Below are positions 8,663 to 17,390 of a stretch of DNA of 57,773 nucleotides, piece by piece; within the stretch, counting starts at the first letter, position 1, and the number at the start of each line of letters is the position of its first letter. The DNA comes from JALYGK01 sp036259835. GTDB taxonomy: Bacteria > Actinomycetota > UBA4738. Where the stretch lies: positions 1-57,773 of the forward strand of contig DATABA010000046.1 of assembly GCA_036259835.1 (NCBI GenBank), written 5' to 3'. Both the position numbers and the translations under genes were made by a program. Under the pieces are notes generated by a model. The model saw only the letters and a program-made list of their open reading frames with translations, was not told where the DNA came from and searched no databases.

Positions 8663-10918
8663 TCAGCCAGGGAGGACGCGGTACGCGTCGAACACCCCAT
8701 CCACGCGTTTGGCCGCGGACAGGATGCTCGAAAGATGCGCGATGTCGGCGAGCTCGAACGTGAACCGCAGCGTGGCAATGCGGTCCTTCCCGACATTCGA
8801 CGACGCAGAAATGATGTTCACTCGCTGGTCGCTGAGAACGGTGGCGACGTCACGAAGAAGCTTCTGCCGATCGAGCGCCTCGACTTGGATTGACACGGCG
8901 AACGACGTCGGGACACCGGCGCGCCACGTGACATCGATGAACCGCTCGGGCTCGGCGCTGAGCGCCTTGACGTTGGGGCAGTCCGTGCGGTGGACCGAGA
9001 CGCCCTGCCCTCGTGTGATGAACCCTCGAATGTCGTCGCCCGGAACAGGGGTGCAACACCTCGCGAGCTTCACCCAGACGTCGCTTCGCCCCTGAACGAC
9101 CACAGAGGCCGGCTCCTTTCGAAGCTCCACCGGCCGTGCCGCGGGAATCTCTTCCGCCTCGTCTTCGGCATCGGCCGAAACCACCCGGTCCAGCCGCGAC
9201 ACGATCGACTGCGGCGAGACGTGCCCCTCGCCGATCGCCACGTACAACGAATCGACATCCGGGTACTTCAGATCTGCCGCAACCTGCGCCATCAGCTCGT
9301 CGGATGAGAGCCTCACCACGGGGAGAGAATGTCGCCGAAGGGAGCGATGGAGGAGCTCGCGGCCGGTCTCCAGGGCGTCTTCCCTGCGCTCCCTGGAGAA
9401 CCACTGACGGATCTTGTTGCGAGCTCTGGGCGACTTTACGAAGCCGAGCCAGTCGCGGGACGGGGCGGCGTCCGCGGCCTTTGACGTCACCACCTCGACG
9501 GTGTCCCCGGTATGCAGCTCGTAGTCGAGCGGCACGAGGCGCCCGTTGACCCGCGCCCCGATGCACCGGTGCCCCACTTCGGTGTGGATGGCGTAGGCGA
9601 AGTCGACGGGGGTCGCCCCGGCAGGAAGGTCGACCACGTCTCCTTTCGGGGTGAACACGAAAGCCCGACCCGCATAGAGGTCGACCTTCAAGCCCTCCAT
9701 GAACTCCTTCGGGTCGGCCATCTCCTTCTGCCAATCGAGCATCCGGGACAGCCAGTCCATCTCGGCCTTGTCGTCGCCGGGCCGCTGCTTCGACTTCGAC
9801 CCACGGTCCTTGTACCGCCAGTGCGCGGCGATCCCGAATTCGGCCGTCCGGTGCATTCGGTGCGTCCGGATCTGCACCTCGAGCGGCCGGCCTTCGGGTC
9901 CGATGACCGTGGTGTGCAGCGACTGGTACATGTTGAACTTGGGCATCGCAACGTAGTCCTTGAACCTACCGGGGACCGGCTTCCACAGCGCGTGCAGCGC
10001 ACCGAGCGCCGCGTAGCAGTCGCGCACCGAATCGACGAGGATCCTGATCCCGATGAGGTCGTAGATCTCGTTGAACTCCTTGCCGCGAAGCACCATCTTT
10101 TCGTACACGGAATAAAAGTGCTTCGGCCGCCCTTCCACCTCGGCCTTGACCTTCATCTCCCGCAGCTTGGCGCTGAGGTGGGCCGTGACCTTCTCGACGT
10201 ATTCCTGGAGCTCTCCTTCCCGTCGCTCCACCAGGTTCCGGATTTCGTCGAACCGCGCCGGGTACAGCGCCTTGAACGACAGGTCCTCCAGCTCCCACTT
10301 GATGCGGTGCACGCCGAGTCGGTGTGCCAGCGGCGCGTAGATCTCCAGTGTTTCCGTCGCGTTCTGCTCCTGCTTGTGGCGGGGCAGCGCCCACAGAGTC
10401 CGCATGTTGTGCAGTCGGTCGGCCAGCTTGATCAACAGGACCCGGATGTCCCGAGCCATGGCGATGATCATCTTGCGGGCGTTTTCGGCCTGCTCCTGCT
10501 CGCGAGACCGGAACTTGATGGCCTCCAGCTTGGTCAGCCCGTCGACCAGGTCCGCCACCTGGTCCCCGAACTCCGACCGGACCGTTTCCAGGGTCTGCTC
10601 GGTGTCCTCGACGACGTCGTGTAGGAGCGCGGCCTGCAGGGTGGTGAGGTCCATTCCGAGATCGGCCAGGATGGTGGCGACGGCCACCGGATGTTCGATG
10701 AAGTCCTCTCCGGACAGTCGTCGCTGCCCGTAGTGGGCCTGTGCGGCGAAATCGTGGGCCCGATGGAGCTCCTTGAGGTCGACCTTTGAGTTTCGAGCCT
10801 TGATGAGCTTCGTCAGCGAATCGAAGGAGTCCGAGGACCCGTCCTCGGACGGCCGGAACGGAAGGCGGGAGAGCAGCCCGCCCTTACGTTCGGACCTGAT
10901 TGCCTCCTGTTGACCCAA
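8663..10918 (-). CDS. relA: Bifunctional (p)ppGpp synthetase/hydrolase
   Basis: A long RelA/SpoT homologue (751 residues from the only in-frame start candidate). Order: HD hydrolase domain (EHPVAVATILADLG, AALLHDVVEDTEQ), synthetase domain (RPKHFYSVYEKM, DLIGIRILVDSV, MYQSLHTTVIGPEG), TGS domain (VFTPKGDVVDLPAGATPVDF), and a C-terminal ACT domain with CCTPVPGDDI upstream. It makes and degrades the stringent-response alarmone. The only in-frame candidate is TTG at 10918; a strong AGGAGG lies just downstream of that codon rather than upstream, so the true start is uncertain. Gene order apt, relA, dtd is the usual one. Confidence 0.95.
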   Translation of the reverse strand: MGQQEAIRSERKGGLLSRLPFRPSEDGSSDSFDSLTKLIKARNSKVDLKELHRAHDFAAQAHYGQRRLSGEDFIEHPVAVATILADLGMDLTTLQAALLHDVVEDTEQTLETVRSEFGDQVADLVDGLTKLEAIKFRSREQEQAENARKMIIAMARDIRVLLIKLADRLHNMRTLWALPRHKQEQNATETLEIYAPLAHRLGVHRIKWELEDLSFKALYPARFDEIRNLVERREGELQEYVEKVTAHLSAKLREMKVKAEVEGRPKHFYSVYEKMVLRGKEFNEIYDLIGIRILVDSVRDCYAALGALHALWKPVPGRFKDYVAMPKFNMYQSLHTTVIGPEGRPLEVQIRTHRMHRTAEFGIAAHWRYKDRGSKSKQRPGDDKAEMDWLSRMLDWQKEMADPKEFMEGLKVDLYAGRAFVFTPKGDVVDLPAGATPVDFAYAIHTEVGHRCIGARVNGRLVPLDYELHTGDTVEVVTSKAADAAPSRDWLGFVKSPRARNKIRQWFSRERREDALETGRELLHRSLRRHSLPVVRLSSDELMAQVAADLKYPDVDSLYVAIGEGHVSPQSIVSRLDRVVSADAEDEAEEIPAARPVELRKEPASVVVQGRSDVWVKLARCCTPVPGDDIRGFITRGQGVSVHRTDCPNVKALSAEPERFIDVTWRAGVPTSFAVSIQVEALDRQKLLRDVATVLSDQRVNIISASSNVGKDRIATLRFTFELADIAHLSSILSAAKRVDGVFDAYRVLPG

Positions 10919-10966
10919 TTACAGCAATTTAACCACGCACGATCTGTCATTCTTCCCGAAGAGAAC

Positions 10967-11692
10967 GTGATCAGCTCGAGCCAAATCCAACGGCTGCTTC
11001 TCGGTCACTTCACGATGCCTGATGACAGCTCCCTGCCACGCCAGAAGATCGTGGTGTGCGCGTTTGTCATCCACCATCCCGCCGGGCCGGTTCTGTTCGA
11101 CACCGGTCTCGGGCCTCATCCGGAGTCGGACCGCCGCTACCGGCCGGTCACCCACGACTTAAGGCGTCAGCTACGGAGAGCCGGCACGGCGATCGAGGAA
11201 ATCCGTGCTGTCGTCAATTGCCATCTCCACGTCGACCACGCGGGTGGGAATCCGAACTTCCCCGGCCGCCCCATCTTCGCGCAGCCCCTAGAGGTCGAAG
11301 CCGCGAGCGACTGGGACTACACCAATCCGAGGGTCATTGACTTCGAAGGCGTCTCGCTCGAGTTGCATGACGGTGAGGCCGACGTGACGGATGGAATTCG
11401 CGTCATCCCAACGCCCGGGCATACGCCGGGCCACCAGTCCCTCGTGGTCGACACGCGTGAAGGAAGCGTTGTCCTAGCCGGACAGGCCTTCAACGACGCC
11501 TCGGAGTACGCCAGGGCAGCGTTCGCCTCTGAGCTGGCCGGTTCAGGAGGTGCCATGGAGGTTGAGGTGGCTCCGTGGGTGCGGACGCTCCGGGAGCAGA
11601 TCGATCCCGTGCGAGTTCTCTTCGCCCATGACCTGGCTGTCTGGGAGCGCCCCACGGGCCCTCAGTACGTGATGAGCGAGAAGAAGTCGTAG
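10967..11692 (+). CDS. Metallo-beta-lactamase-fold hydrolase, AHL-lactonase-like
   Basis: About 241 residues from a GTG at 10967; a TTG at 10910 is an alternative that would overlap the relA 5' end. It carries NCHLHVDHAGGNPNF, the HxHxDH di-zinc motif of AttM/AiiA-like N-acyl-homoserine lactonases, then TPGHTPGHQSLVV and VLAGQAFND. True substrates in this family include lactones and other esters, so quorum quenching is only a possibility. It sits antisense inside an otherwise conserved apt-relA block and its 3' end overlaps the apt 3' end by 31 bp (convergent). Confidence 0.82.
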   Translation: MISSSQIQRLLLGHFTMPDDSSLPRQKIVVCAFVIHHPAGPVLFDTGLGPHPESDRRYRPVTHDLRRQLRRAGTAIEEIRAVVNCHLHVDHAGGNPNFPGRPIFAQPLEVEAASDWDYTNPRVIDFEGVSLELHDGEADVTDGIRVIPTPGHTPGHQSLVVDTREGSVVLAGQAFNDASEYARAAFASELAGSGGAMEVEVAPWVRTLREQIDPVRVLFAHDLAVWERPTGPQYVMSEKKS

Positions 11693-12192
11693 TCGGCGAC
11701 CGCTTTGCGCCCGTCCAGGAAGGAAAGCTCGATGAGACACGCGATCCCCATCACCTTGCCACCCAGGCGTTCGACCAGCTGTGCGGTTGCCCGCGCCGTA
11801 CCGCCCGTAGCCAGCACGTCATCAACGATCAGGACCCGCTCCCCCGGCCGAATGGCATCGCGGTGGATCTCCAGAACCGCCGTGCCGTACTCCAGGGCGT
11901 ACTCCTCGCGATCGGTGTCCCACGGCAGCTTTCCTTCCTTGCGAACGGGAACGAACCCCGCCCCGAAGTGATACGCCACCGGCGAGGCCAGGATGAAACC
12001 CCGCGCCTCGATTCCCACCACCTTGTCGATGTTGCCGCGTCCGTAGTGGACGACGATCAGGTCGATGACGGAGGAGAACGCGTTCTCGTCTGCAAGGAGC
12101 GGCGTGATGTCCTTGAACACGATCCCCTGTTGGGGAAAGTCGGGGATGTCTCGAATGAGCTGCTTGGCCCGGTCGAGCGTGTGATTGTTCAC
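11662..12192 (-). CDS. apt: Adenine phosphoribosyltransferase
   Basis: A 176-residue purine salvage enzyme (adenine + PRPP to AMP). GTG at 12192 was chosen because a GGAGG lies 6 bases upstream and the protein then starts VNNHTLDRAKQLIRDIPDFP, matching family length. The PRPP loop is VLIVDDVLATGGTA and the flexible-loop region RKEGKLPW is present. It follows secF by 31 bp; secD-secF-apt-relA is a familiar actinobacterial order. Its last 31 bases overlap the convergent lactonase-like gene. Confidence 0.95.
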   Translation of the reverse strand: MNNHTLDRAKQLIRDIPDFPQQGIVFKDITPLLADENAFSSVIDLIVVHYGRGNIDKVVGIEARGFILASPVAYHFGAGFVPVRKEGKLPWDTDREEYALEYGTAVLEIHRDAIRPGERVLIVDDVLATGGTARATAQLVERLGGKVMGIACLIELSFLDGRKAVADYDFFSLITY

Positions 12193-12223
12193 GTCTGACC
12201 TCCGATTCCACGCGGTGCCGGTC

Positions 12224-13426
12224 CTACCGACGACGCCGTTTTGGCTTCCCCTGTGCCTTGGCCTTCTTCTTCTTCGAACCGCCGGTTCGCGGTCGCCCCG
12301 CGGTTCCACCCGCGGCCCGTTCGGTTCGCGCGGCCCGGTCGGTTCCCCGCGCCACTGCGCCGGCCGGTTCGAGCTCTCGCCCACCGTCGCCTTCGACGGC
12401 CGGAGCTTCCCGTCCACCCGGGACGACACGAAGTCCGGGCCTCCCCTGTCGAGCCAGCGCCCGGGCGCGGATCTGTCGGTACCGGGGTTCGCGCTCCTTT
12501 AAGAGCGCGAGGAGCGGTGCGGCCAGGAAGACGGACGAGTAGGCACCGGTGGTCAGGCCGACGAAGAGGGCGAACGCGAAGTCCTTGAGCGTCTCGCCTC
12601 CGAACAGGAGTAGCGCGCCGATAGGCAGCAGTACGACCAGCGACGTGTTGAGCGAACGCATCAACACCTGATTGAGCGACATGTTCACGACGCCCGAATA
12701 GCCTTCGCGGGCGATCAGAGCGGTCGATTCGGTGTTCTCCTTTACCTTGTCGAAGATCACCACGGTGTCGTACAGCGAGTAACCAAGAATCGTTAGGACG
12801 GCAATGACGGTCTCTGGCGTCACCTCCCGACCGACCAGGGCGTAGGTCCCCGCGGTGATGATCGTGTCGTGCGCCAGGGCAACCAGTGCCCCGATCGCCA
12901 TCTTCCATTCGAAGCGCAGTGTGATGTACAGCGTGACGAGGGCGAGGAACACCACCAGACCGGTGAGCATCTTTCGCGAGATCGTGCTGCCCCACGTCGG
13001 ACCGACGTCCTGCTCGTTGATTTCGTCCACGGAGATGCCGGCCACACGAGCGACCTCCTGTCGCACCTGATCGCCGCGAGCGCCTGGTGCTCCCTGGCGC
13101 CGGGACGAGGCGCCCAGTTCGGTAAGGCTCTCGGTCCGAATGCTGACGTCGCGGTCACCCAGGATTTCTACCTGAGCGCCGCGAAGCCCGAACCTGGCCA
13201 ACGCCCGCTGATAGTCGGCCACCGATGCTCCGCTTCGGTTCGGAAACTCGAGCACAGAGCCACCCGTGAACGCAATCGAGAAATTGAGTTGGCGCACGAA
13301 CAGCCCGATGAACGCGAGCAGGATGAACAACCCGGAGAGGATGAACCACCACCGCCGCCGGCCGACGATGTTGAGGTTCGGCGACTCGTGTCCCCGGAAC
13401 GTCTCGATGAAATGACGCACGTTCAT
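12224..13426 (-). CDS. secF: Protein translocase subunit SecF
   Basis: A 400-residue RND-type partner of SecD that helps drive export through SecYEG. Features are a first membrane segment (about 25-45), the periplasmic loop with FTGGSVLEF, then a five-helix bundle with ISRKMLTGLVVFLALVTLYI, LTILGYSLYDTVVIFDKVKE and NQVLMRSLNTSL. Residues beyond about 310 form a basic, Ala/Arg/Lys-rich cytoplasmic tail ending in KKKKAKAQGKPKRRRR, as in other high-GC actinobacteria. The start overlaps the secD stop as ATGA. Confidence 0.95.
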   Translation of the reverse strand: MNVRHFIETFRGHESPNLNIVGRRRWWFILSGLFILLAFIGLFVRQLNFSIAFTGGSVLEFPNRSGASVADYQRALARFGLRGAQVEILGDRDVSIRTESLTELGASSRRQGAPGARGDQVRQEVARVAGISVDEINEQDVGPTWGSTISRKMLTGLVVFLALVTLYITLRFEWKMAIGALVALAHDTIITAGTYALVGREVTPETVIAVLTILGYSLYDTVVIFDKVKENTESTALIAREGYSGVVNMSLNQVLMRSLNTSLVVLLPIGALLLFGGETLKDFAFALFVGLTTGAYSSVFLAAPLLALLKEREPRYRQIRARALARQGRPGLRVVPGGREAPAVEGDGGRELEPAGAVARGTDRAARTERAAGGTAGRPRTGGSKKKKAKAQGKPKRRRR

Positions 13427-15000
13427 CGCTGACCTCCGGCCACCGGGACGGGGTCGGCGGCGACGCTACTCCGGAGACCCATGCCGCGAAGGCTCGTGAA
13501 GAACGGGCTCCGCGCGAGGAGGAACACCAAGGGCCGCTTGAAGAAGTACACGACGAACATGTCAAGAGCCGTGCAGAGCCCGAGCGTGAGCGCGAAGCCG
13601 CGGACGGACCCCACGGCGAGCATGTACAGAACGGCGGCGGCAAGGATCGTGACGCTGTTTCCGGCGATCACCGTCCGCCAAGCACGCTTGAAGGCCGGTT
13701 GCACGGCCGCTCGAAGCGTTTTTCCATGGCGGACCTCGTCCTTGAGCCGCTCGTAGAACACGATGTAGCTGTCGGCGGTGACGCCAATCGAGACGATGAT
13801 CCCTGCCACACCGGCAAGGGTGAGCGCATAGCCGACCGTGCGCCCCATCACCGAGACGAGTCCAAGGACCAAGACGGCCCACACGGCCATGCCAAACCAC
13901 GTGACCACGCCGAGCAGCCGGTAGTACGCGGCCAGATACAGCGCCAGGGCGATGAGGCCGGCGATCCCCGCGATCAGGCCCTGCCGAAGCGACTCCTGCC
14001 CGAGTAGCGGGCTCACCGTTCTCACCTCCTGCCTGGCGAGCTCCACGGGAAGGGCACCGGAGCTCAGAACCACGGCGAGGTTCTTCGCCTCTGCCTCGGT
14101 GAAGTCTCCGGTGATCTCGCCCTCGCCACCGGTGATGGCGGCCTGAACGGTGGGGGCGGACTGCACAACGCCGTCAAGGACGATGGCGAGCTGTCTTCCG
14201 GTCAACCGCCTCGTGGCCTCGCCGAACTTCCGGGCCCCTTCGCGGTTCAGGCTGAACACCACGCGCCACCCAGGGTTCGTGACATTCTGTCCGGACGCCG
14301 AAGTCGCGAACTGCGCGCTGGCGCGAGAGAGGTCGGCGCCGGTGATCTCGATCTTCCCGAGCTTGTACTTGGCATCGGTTCGCGGGTTGAACCGACCGTC
14401 GCCGTTGGCGTCTTCGTACGTGAGAAGCTCCGTCGGCCTGGGGGGAACTTCGCTGAAGTCCTTGTTCTGGCGGATGGGGTCGCCGATATCGATCACGCCT
14501 CTGGTGAAGGTGAGGTAATCGGGGCTGGTCGGTTGCACGGTCTCTTCGACCGCTCGCTCCTCCAGGCGGGCCGTGGTGCCGATGATTTCGAGCACCCTCT
14601 GAACGCTCTGCGCCTTCGCCCTGGCCTGCGCCTGCGCCCGGCTCGCAAAGCACCCCAGACTCCTGCCGGCGGTGTCCTCGACACAGAACTGTCGTCCTTG
14701 CTGGGTGACCCTTCCCTGGCCGCCCAGCCCGGGAAGCTGCACCTGAATGAGGTTGTTTCCGAGCAGTGAGATGTCAGGCTCCGCGACTCCAAGCGCGTCG
14801 ACCCGGTCACGGATCCGATCCAGTGCGCGCTCCATGACCGCCCGGTCGGTGTTCGCCGGTCCGGCCAGCACGACCGAGATTCCACCGGTGAGGTCAAGGC
14901 CGAGCAGCGGCCGCAAGTTGGTGACGAATCCGGCGACCACAGCCCCGATCAGGATCAGGACGGCAACGATCGAAGCGACGAGACGGCCAACCCCTCTCAC
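13423..15000 (-). CDS. secD: Protein translocase subunit SecD
   Basis: A 525-residue SecD. It has an N-terminal membrane helix, the conserved LGLDLTGGISVVL, P1 head regions (LGVAEPDISLLGNNLIQVQLPG), and GALPVELARQEVRTVSPLLGQ before the membrane bundle. The RND helix GIIVSIGVTADSYIVFYERLKDE contains the conserved Asp, and a final helix region follows. It sits 36 bp downstream of yajC and overlaps secF by 4 bp, forming a yajC-secD-secF operon. Confidence 0.96.
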   Translation of the reverse strand: MRGVGRLVASIVAVLILIGAVVAGFVTNLRPLLGLDLTGGISVVLAGPANTDRAVMERALDRIRDRVDALGVAEPDISLLGNNLIQVQLPGLGGQGRVTQQGRQFCVEDTAGRSLGCFASRAQAQARAKAQSVQRVLEIIGTTARLEERAVEETVQPTSPDYLTFTRGVIDIGDPIRQNKDFSEVPPRPTELLTYEDANGDGRFNPRTDAKYKLGKIEITGADLSRASAQFATSASGQNVTNPGWRVVFSLNREGARKFGEATRRLTGRQLAIVLDGVVQSAPTVQAAITGGEGEITGDFTEAEAKNLAVVLSSGALPVELARQEVRTVSPLLGQESLRQGLIAGIAGLIALALYLAAYYRLLGVVTWFGMAVWAVLVLGLVSVMGRTVGYALTLAGVAGIIVSIGVTADSYIVFYERLKDEVRHGKTLRAAVQPAFKRAWRTVIAGNSVTILAAAVLYMLAVGSVRGFALTLGLCTALDMFVVYFFKRPLVFLLARSPFFTSLRGMGLRSSVAADPVPVAGGQR

Positions 15001-15036
15001 AGCGAATCCCCCATCACCGACAAGAAACGTCGAAGC

Positions 15037-15405
15037 TCAGGACGAGCTCCCTGCCTCCCGTCCGTCTTCAGTCTGTGCTGCGTCACCAAAGTCGTCGGCG
15101 ACTTCGAGGCGCCGGGCGATCGCGCTCTTCGCATACTGGAGGTCCACGCCGGGCGCCACCTCGAGCGTCACGCGGTCGTCATCCAGCCTGCGAACCGTTC
15201 CGTACAGACCGCCGACCGTCATGACCTCGTCTCCGATGTCGAGGCTGTCGATGAGTGCTCGCTGTTGGCGGGCGCGGCGCTGCTGCGGGCGGATCAGAAG
15301 GAAGTAGAAGAACACGCCCATGAGGACCAGGAGCAGCAGCGAGGTGAGGCCGCTTCCTTGTCCTCCGCGCGCCTGGGCGAGCAGGGAGCTGAATCCGAGC
15401 ACCAT
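15037..15405 (-). CDS. yajC: Preprotein translocase accessory subunit YajC
   Basis: A 122-residue single-pass membrane protein. A hydrophobic segment (about 20-38) is followed by the signature FLLIRPQQRRARQQ, then a small cytoplasmic domain (LDIGDEVMTVGGLYGTVRRL) and an acidic tail. AGGAGG lies only 2 bases before the ATG at 15405; the next codon, GTG at 15402, has better spacing and could be the real start. First gene of the yajC-secD-secF operon, behind a strong terminator. Confidence 0.92.
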   Translation of the reverse strand: MVLGFSSLLAQARGGQGSGLTSLLLLVLMGVFFYFLLIRPQQRRARQQRALIDSLDIGDEVMTVGGLYGTVRRLDDDRVTLEVAPGVDLQYAKSAIARRLEVADDFGDAAQTEDGREAGSSS

Positions 15406-15455
15406 GACCTCCTATCGCGGCGGGGCCTGAGGGGGTCAGGGGCCACGGCCCCGCG

Positions 15456-15481
15456 AAAAAAACGGCGGCCTGCGGCCGCCG
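15456..15481 (-). terminator. Rho-independent terminator ending the ruv operon
   Basis: Read on the minus strand, CGGCGGCC and GGCCGCCG form a perfect 8-bp GC stem around a 3-base loop (15463-15481), followed at once by seven T residues (15462-15456). It lies 73 bp downstream of the DUF2905 gene and 51 bp upstream of yajC, so it separates the ruvCAB-DUF2905 unit from yajC-secDF. Confidence 0.88.
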
Positions 15482-15553
15482 ACCGTTCAACTACAAGATT
15501 CTAGGGTCGCCAGATTGCGTTCGCAATACCGCGTTGCTGGCTCCCCGTGTGTC

Positions 15554-15772
15554 TTAGCCCCGGAAGAAGATATTGAGAAGAACGGTCAGGACGATCGAGA
15601 TTAGGATTGACGTGCCGATCGGAAGGTAGACGCGCCAATTGCGTCCCCCGAAGGAGAAGTCTCCGGGCAGCCGTGGAATGACGCCCCGCCCCACGAGCAC
15701 GAACACGAGCCCGAAGATGGCCAGGAGCGCGCCCAGGATCAACAGCAGCTTGCCCACGCCGGACAGATCCAC
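15554..15772 (-). CDS. DUF2905 small membrane protein
   Basis: A 72-residue protein with two predicted membrane helices (about 8-28 and 50-70) separated by the family-typical loop IPRLPGDFSFGGRNWRVYLP. Its function is unknown. DUF2905 proteins are often encoded right after ruvB, as here (20 bp), so cotranscription is likely. It is the last gene before the terminator at 15456-15481. Confidence 0.85.
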   Translation of the reverse strand: MDLSGVGKLLLILGALLAIFGLVFVLVGRGVIPRLPGDFSFGGRNWRVYLPIGTSILISIVLTVLLNIFFRG

Positions 15773-15792
15773 GTGTCTACTGTAGCCAGCGG

Positions 15793-16827
15793 CTAGAACA
15801 GTCCGGCGTCCTCTTTCTCAGCCAGGCCGAGATGCGCGTATGCGGCCGCGGTGGCGATCCGGCCCCGGGGCGTCCGCTTCAGAAACCCGAGTTGGAGCAG
15901 GTAGGGCTCGTACACGTCCTCGATCGTCTCAGTTTCCTCGCCCACGGCGGCCGCGAGCGTCGACAGTCCGACCGGCCCGCCCTGGAACTTTGTCGCCAGC
16001 GCGGTGAGGATGGACACGTCCAGCTTGTCGAGCCCGCGCTCGTCCACCTCGAACAGGGCGAGCGCCAACCGCGCCGCCTCAAGGCTGATGGTCCCGTCGC
16101 CACGGACCTGGGCGTAGTCTCGGACGCGCCGAAGCAGCCGATTTGCGATTCGCGGCGTCCCGCGGGAGCGCCGGGCGATCTCGTTCGCTCCTTCCCACTC
16201 GATGCTCACATCGAGGATCCCCGCCGAGCGAACGACCACCTGCACCAGCTCCTCTTCCGAGTAGTAGTCGAGACGGGGAGAGAATCCGAATCGCTCTCGC
16301 AGTGGAAGGGTCACCAGGCCCGGGCGGGTGGTCGCGGCCACCAGCGTGAACCGCGGCAGATCCAATCGAATGCTCCGAGCCGACGGCCCCTTGCCGATGA
16401 TGACATCGAGCTTGAAGTCCTCCAGCGCCGGATACAGGACCTCCTCAACCGGCCGGGGCATTCGGTGGATCTCATCGACGAAGAGAACGTCGCCCTCTTC
16501 GAGATTCGTGAGAATGGCCGCCAGGTCACCGGCGCGCTCGAGCGCCGGACCCGACGTTGGGCGAAATCCCACGCCGAGCTCGTTCGCAAGGATTCCGGCC
16601 AGCGTGGTCTTCCCGAGGCCGGGCGGACCCGATAGCAGGACGTGATCGAGCGACTCCTGTCGTGATGTCGCGCTTTCGACCAGGAGCTGAAACTGCTCCT
16701 TGATTCGGGTCTGGCCGACGAACTCGGAGAGCCATCGCGGACGGAGGTTCGCGTCGATCTCGCGCTCATCCTCCGTGCCGTCGCCGGCCACTACGCGAAC
16801 GCCGTCCGGCCCCTCTTTGGTCGTCAT
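15793..16827 (-). CDS. ruvB: Holliday junction branch migration ATPase RuvB
   Basis: A 344-residue AAA+ motor that drives branch migration with RuvA. It has LRPRWLSEFVGQ, Walker A GPPGLGKTTLAG, Walker B LFVDEIHR, sensor region LVAATTRPG, RFGFSPRLDYYS, and the C-terminal winged helix (PYLLQLGFLKRTPRGR). The ATG overlaps the ruvA stop as ATGA. Normal length and all key motifs are present. Confidence 0.97.
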   Translation of the reverse strand: MTTKEGPDGVRVVAGDGTEDEREIDANLRPRWLSEFVGQTRIKEQFQLLVESATSRQESLDHVLLSGPPGLGKTTLAGILANELGVGFRPTSGPALERAGDLAAILTNLEEGDVLFVDEIHRMPRPVEEVLYPALEDFKLDVIIGKGPSARSIRLDLPRFTLVAATTRPGLVTLPLRERFGFSPRLDYYSEEELVQVVVRSAGILDVSIEWEGANEIARRSRGTPRIANRLLRRVRDYAQVRGDGTISLEAARLALALFEVDERGLDKLDVSILTALATKFQGGPVGLSTLAAAVGEETETIEDVYEPYLLQLGFLKRTPRGRIATAAAYAHLGLAEKEDAGLF

Positions 16828-17390
16828 CGCCCCACGCTCCGGAGAGCTTCCCGAAGGAGGTCTTCGACCGGACGGTCGCCGTTGGGAGCGACCGCCGCGA
16901 GCGCTTCCTGTGCTTCCTGACCGGATAGCCCGAGCGACAGGAGCGCTTCCCTGACTTCGGCAACGGGTCCACTCACCGTCTCGCCCGCTTCGCCGATCTT
17001 GTCCTTCAGATCGAGGATGACCCGCCCCGCAACCTTCCTCCCCACACCGGGCACGAGGGTGAGCGCTGCGGTGTCACCGGCGCTGACGGCTCTCCTCAAC
17101 GCATCCGGGCTGAGCACGGAGAGAATGGCCAGTGCCACCTTGGGTCCAACTCCGCTCACCGTGACGAGGTGGTCGAACAGCGTGCGCTCCTCTGTGGACG
17201 AGAAGCCGTACAGGATCATGGCGTCCTCGCGGACCTGGAGCCGAGTGAAGAGCTTGGCGGCCCGGCCGAGGGCGGGCAATCGACCGAGGGTGGGACTTGG
17301 AAGTAGCACCTCGTACCCGACCCCGCCCACGCTGATCACGGCGCGGTCGCCGTTCTTCTCCACGACCTTTCCTTCCAAGAGGGTGATCAA
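16824..17390 (-). CDS. ruvA: Holliday junction DNA-binding protein RuvA
   Basis: 188 residues from a TTG start at 17390 that overlaps the ruvC stop as TTGA; no ATG or GTG lies near the conserved N-terminus (ITLLEGKVVEKNGDRAVI). Domain I is an OB-fold, domain II has helix-hairpin-helix motifs (VSGVGPKVALAIL, VPGVGRKVAGRVI), and domain III contacts RuvB (EAQEALAAV near the end). It binds the four-way junction and loads RuvB. Translation is coupled to both neighbours. Confidence 0.95.
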   Translation of the reverse strand: MITLLEGKVVEKNGDRAVISVGGVGYEVLLPSPTLGRLPALGRAAKLFTRLQVREDAMILYGFSSTEERTLFDHLVTVSGVGPKVALAILSVLSPDALRRAVSAGDTAALTLVPGVGRKVAGRVILDLKDKIGEAGETVSGPVAEVREALLSLGLSGQEAQEALAAVAPNGDRPVEDLLREALRSVGR

